Source: Porphyromonas catoniae ATCC 51270
GTDB lineage: Bacteria > Bacteroidota > Bacteroidia > Bacteroidales > Porphyromonadaceae
Reading direction: 5' to 3'
DNA length: 64,000 nt
Assembly: GCF_000565015.1 (NCBI RefSeq)
Contig: NZ_JDFF01000004.1
Coordinates: forward strand, 57,436 to 121,435
A model generated the notes under the pieces. The model was not told where the DNA came from and ran no database searches. It worked only from the letters and a program-made list of their open reading frames with translations. The position numbers were made by a program, and so were the translations under genes. Positions 63,922-64,000 of the stretch are shown here, one piece after another; position 1 is the first letter of the stretch, and every line of letters begins with the position of its first letter.

Positions 63922-64000
63922 TTATAGTAATGAGAATAATAAAAGATATGACATCAGAAGGTAGCACAATCGCAAGAGAGAAAGCCTAACTCATCGCATA

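Overview
The window looks like chromosomal sequence of a Porphyromonas-like member of the Bacteroidales. The evidence is about 50 % GC, Bacteroidetes -7 promoter boxes (TAnnTTTG) in front of most transcription units, few Shine-Dalgarno sites, a TamL-type lipoprotein beside TamB, an OMP_b-brl_3 barrel, a FimA/Mfa-like fimbrillin lipoprotein, a C69 dipeptidase and a glycine-lipid acyltransferase pair. I see no transposase, integrase, phage gene, rRNA or cas gene. Most genes are housekeeping, and the unusual material is between them.

Layout. 1-2800: secreted GH20 hexosaminidase on the minus strand, preceded by a cobalamin riboswitch that leads into a 56-codon ORF or structured RNA rather than a B12 gene. 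3450-8850: plus-strand serine operon serC-serA-DUF1015, then a fimbrillin lipoprotein. 8870-14120, minus: pncA-dcp, carboxynorspermidine dehydrogenase, two identical tRNA-Lys genes and flavodoxin. 14800-18300, plus: thrS-infC-rpmI-rplT. Then dps (minus), and rplU-rpmA with serS (plus). 21968-31530, minus: gmd-fcl-tamB-tamL. 32020-32730, plus: a long structured leader and a thioredoxin-fold protein without the CXXC. 33050-37830, minus: an aspA gene broken by one amber codon, an M16 protease and a C69 dipeptidase. 38400-43115, plus: GH92 mannosidase and a PIF1-like helicase. 43185-52824, minus: DUF3298 lipoprotein-rsmG-trmH-mnmD, a P-loop/CYTH fusion with groES-groEL, and an outer-membrane barrel. 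52970-53640: a candidate ncRNA (plus) and tRNA-Phe/Ser (minus). 54188-60025, minus: valS-glsA-glsB-yraN-GSCFA. 60426-63797, minus: TPR-ribH-tRNA-Tyr-tRNA-Gly, a NahK-like kinase and a small outer-membrane barrel.

The main unexplained structure is a set of eight short tandem arrays, all with an exact 23-bp period (15-bp core plus 8-bp spacer), in three sequence families. Family A (palindromic core GAGTTACCATAACTC) has five arrays, and these occupy all five divergent intergenic regions of the window. Family B (CACCTATSATAGGTG) has two arrays in inverted orientation with a shared 33-bp flank. Family C (ACCCTAATASCATCT) has one array. All eight lie 50-350 bp upstream of a recognisable promoter and none is in a convergent intergenic region. 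They recall the P. gingivalis BrickBuilt MITEs, but the association with divergent promoters deserves testing.

Functionally, GH20, GH92, the NahK-like sugar kinase, GDP-fucose synthesis and TamL/TamB point to host-glycan trimming, amino-sugar salvage, fucosylated surface glycans and outer-membrane assembly. Dcp, C69 and M16 enzymes fit a peptide-based metabolism.
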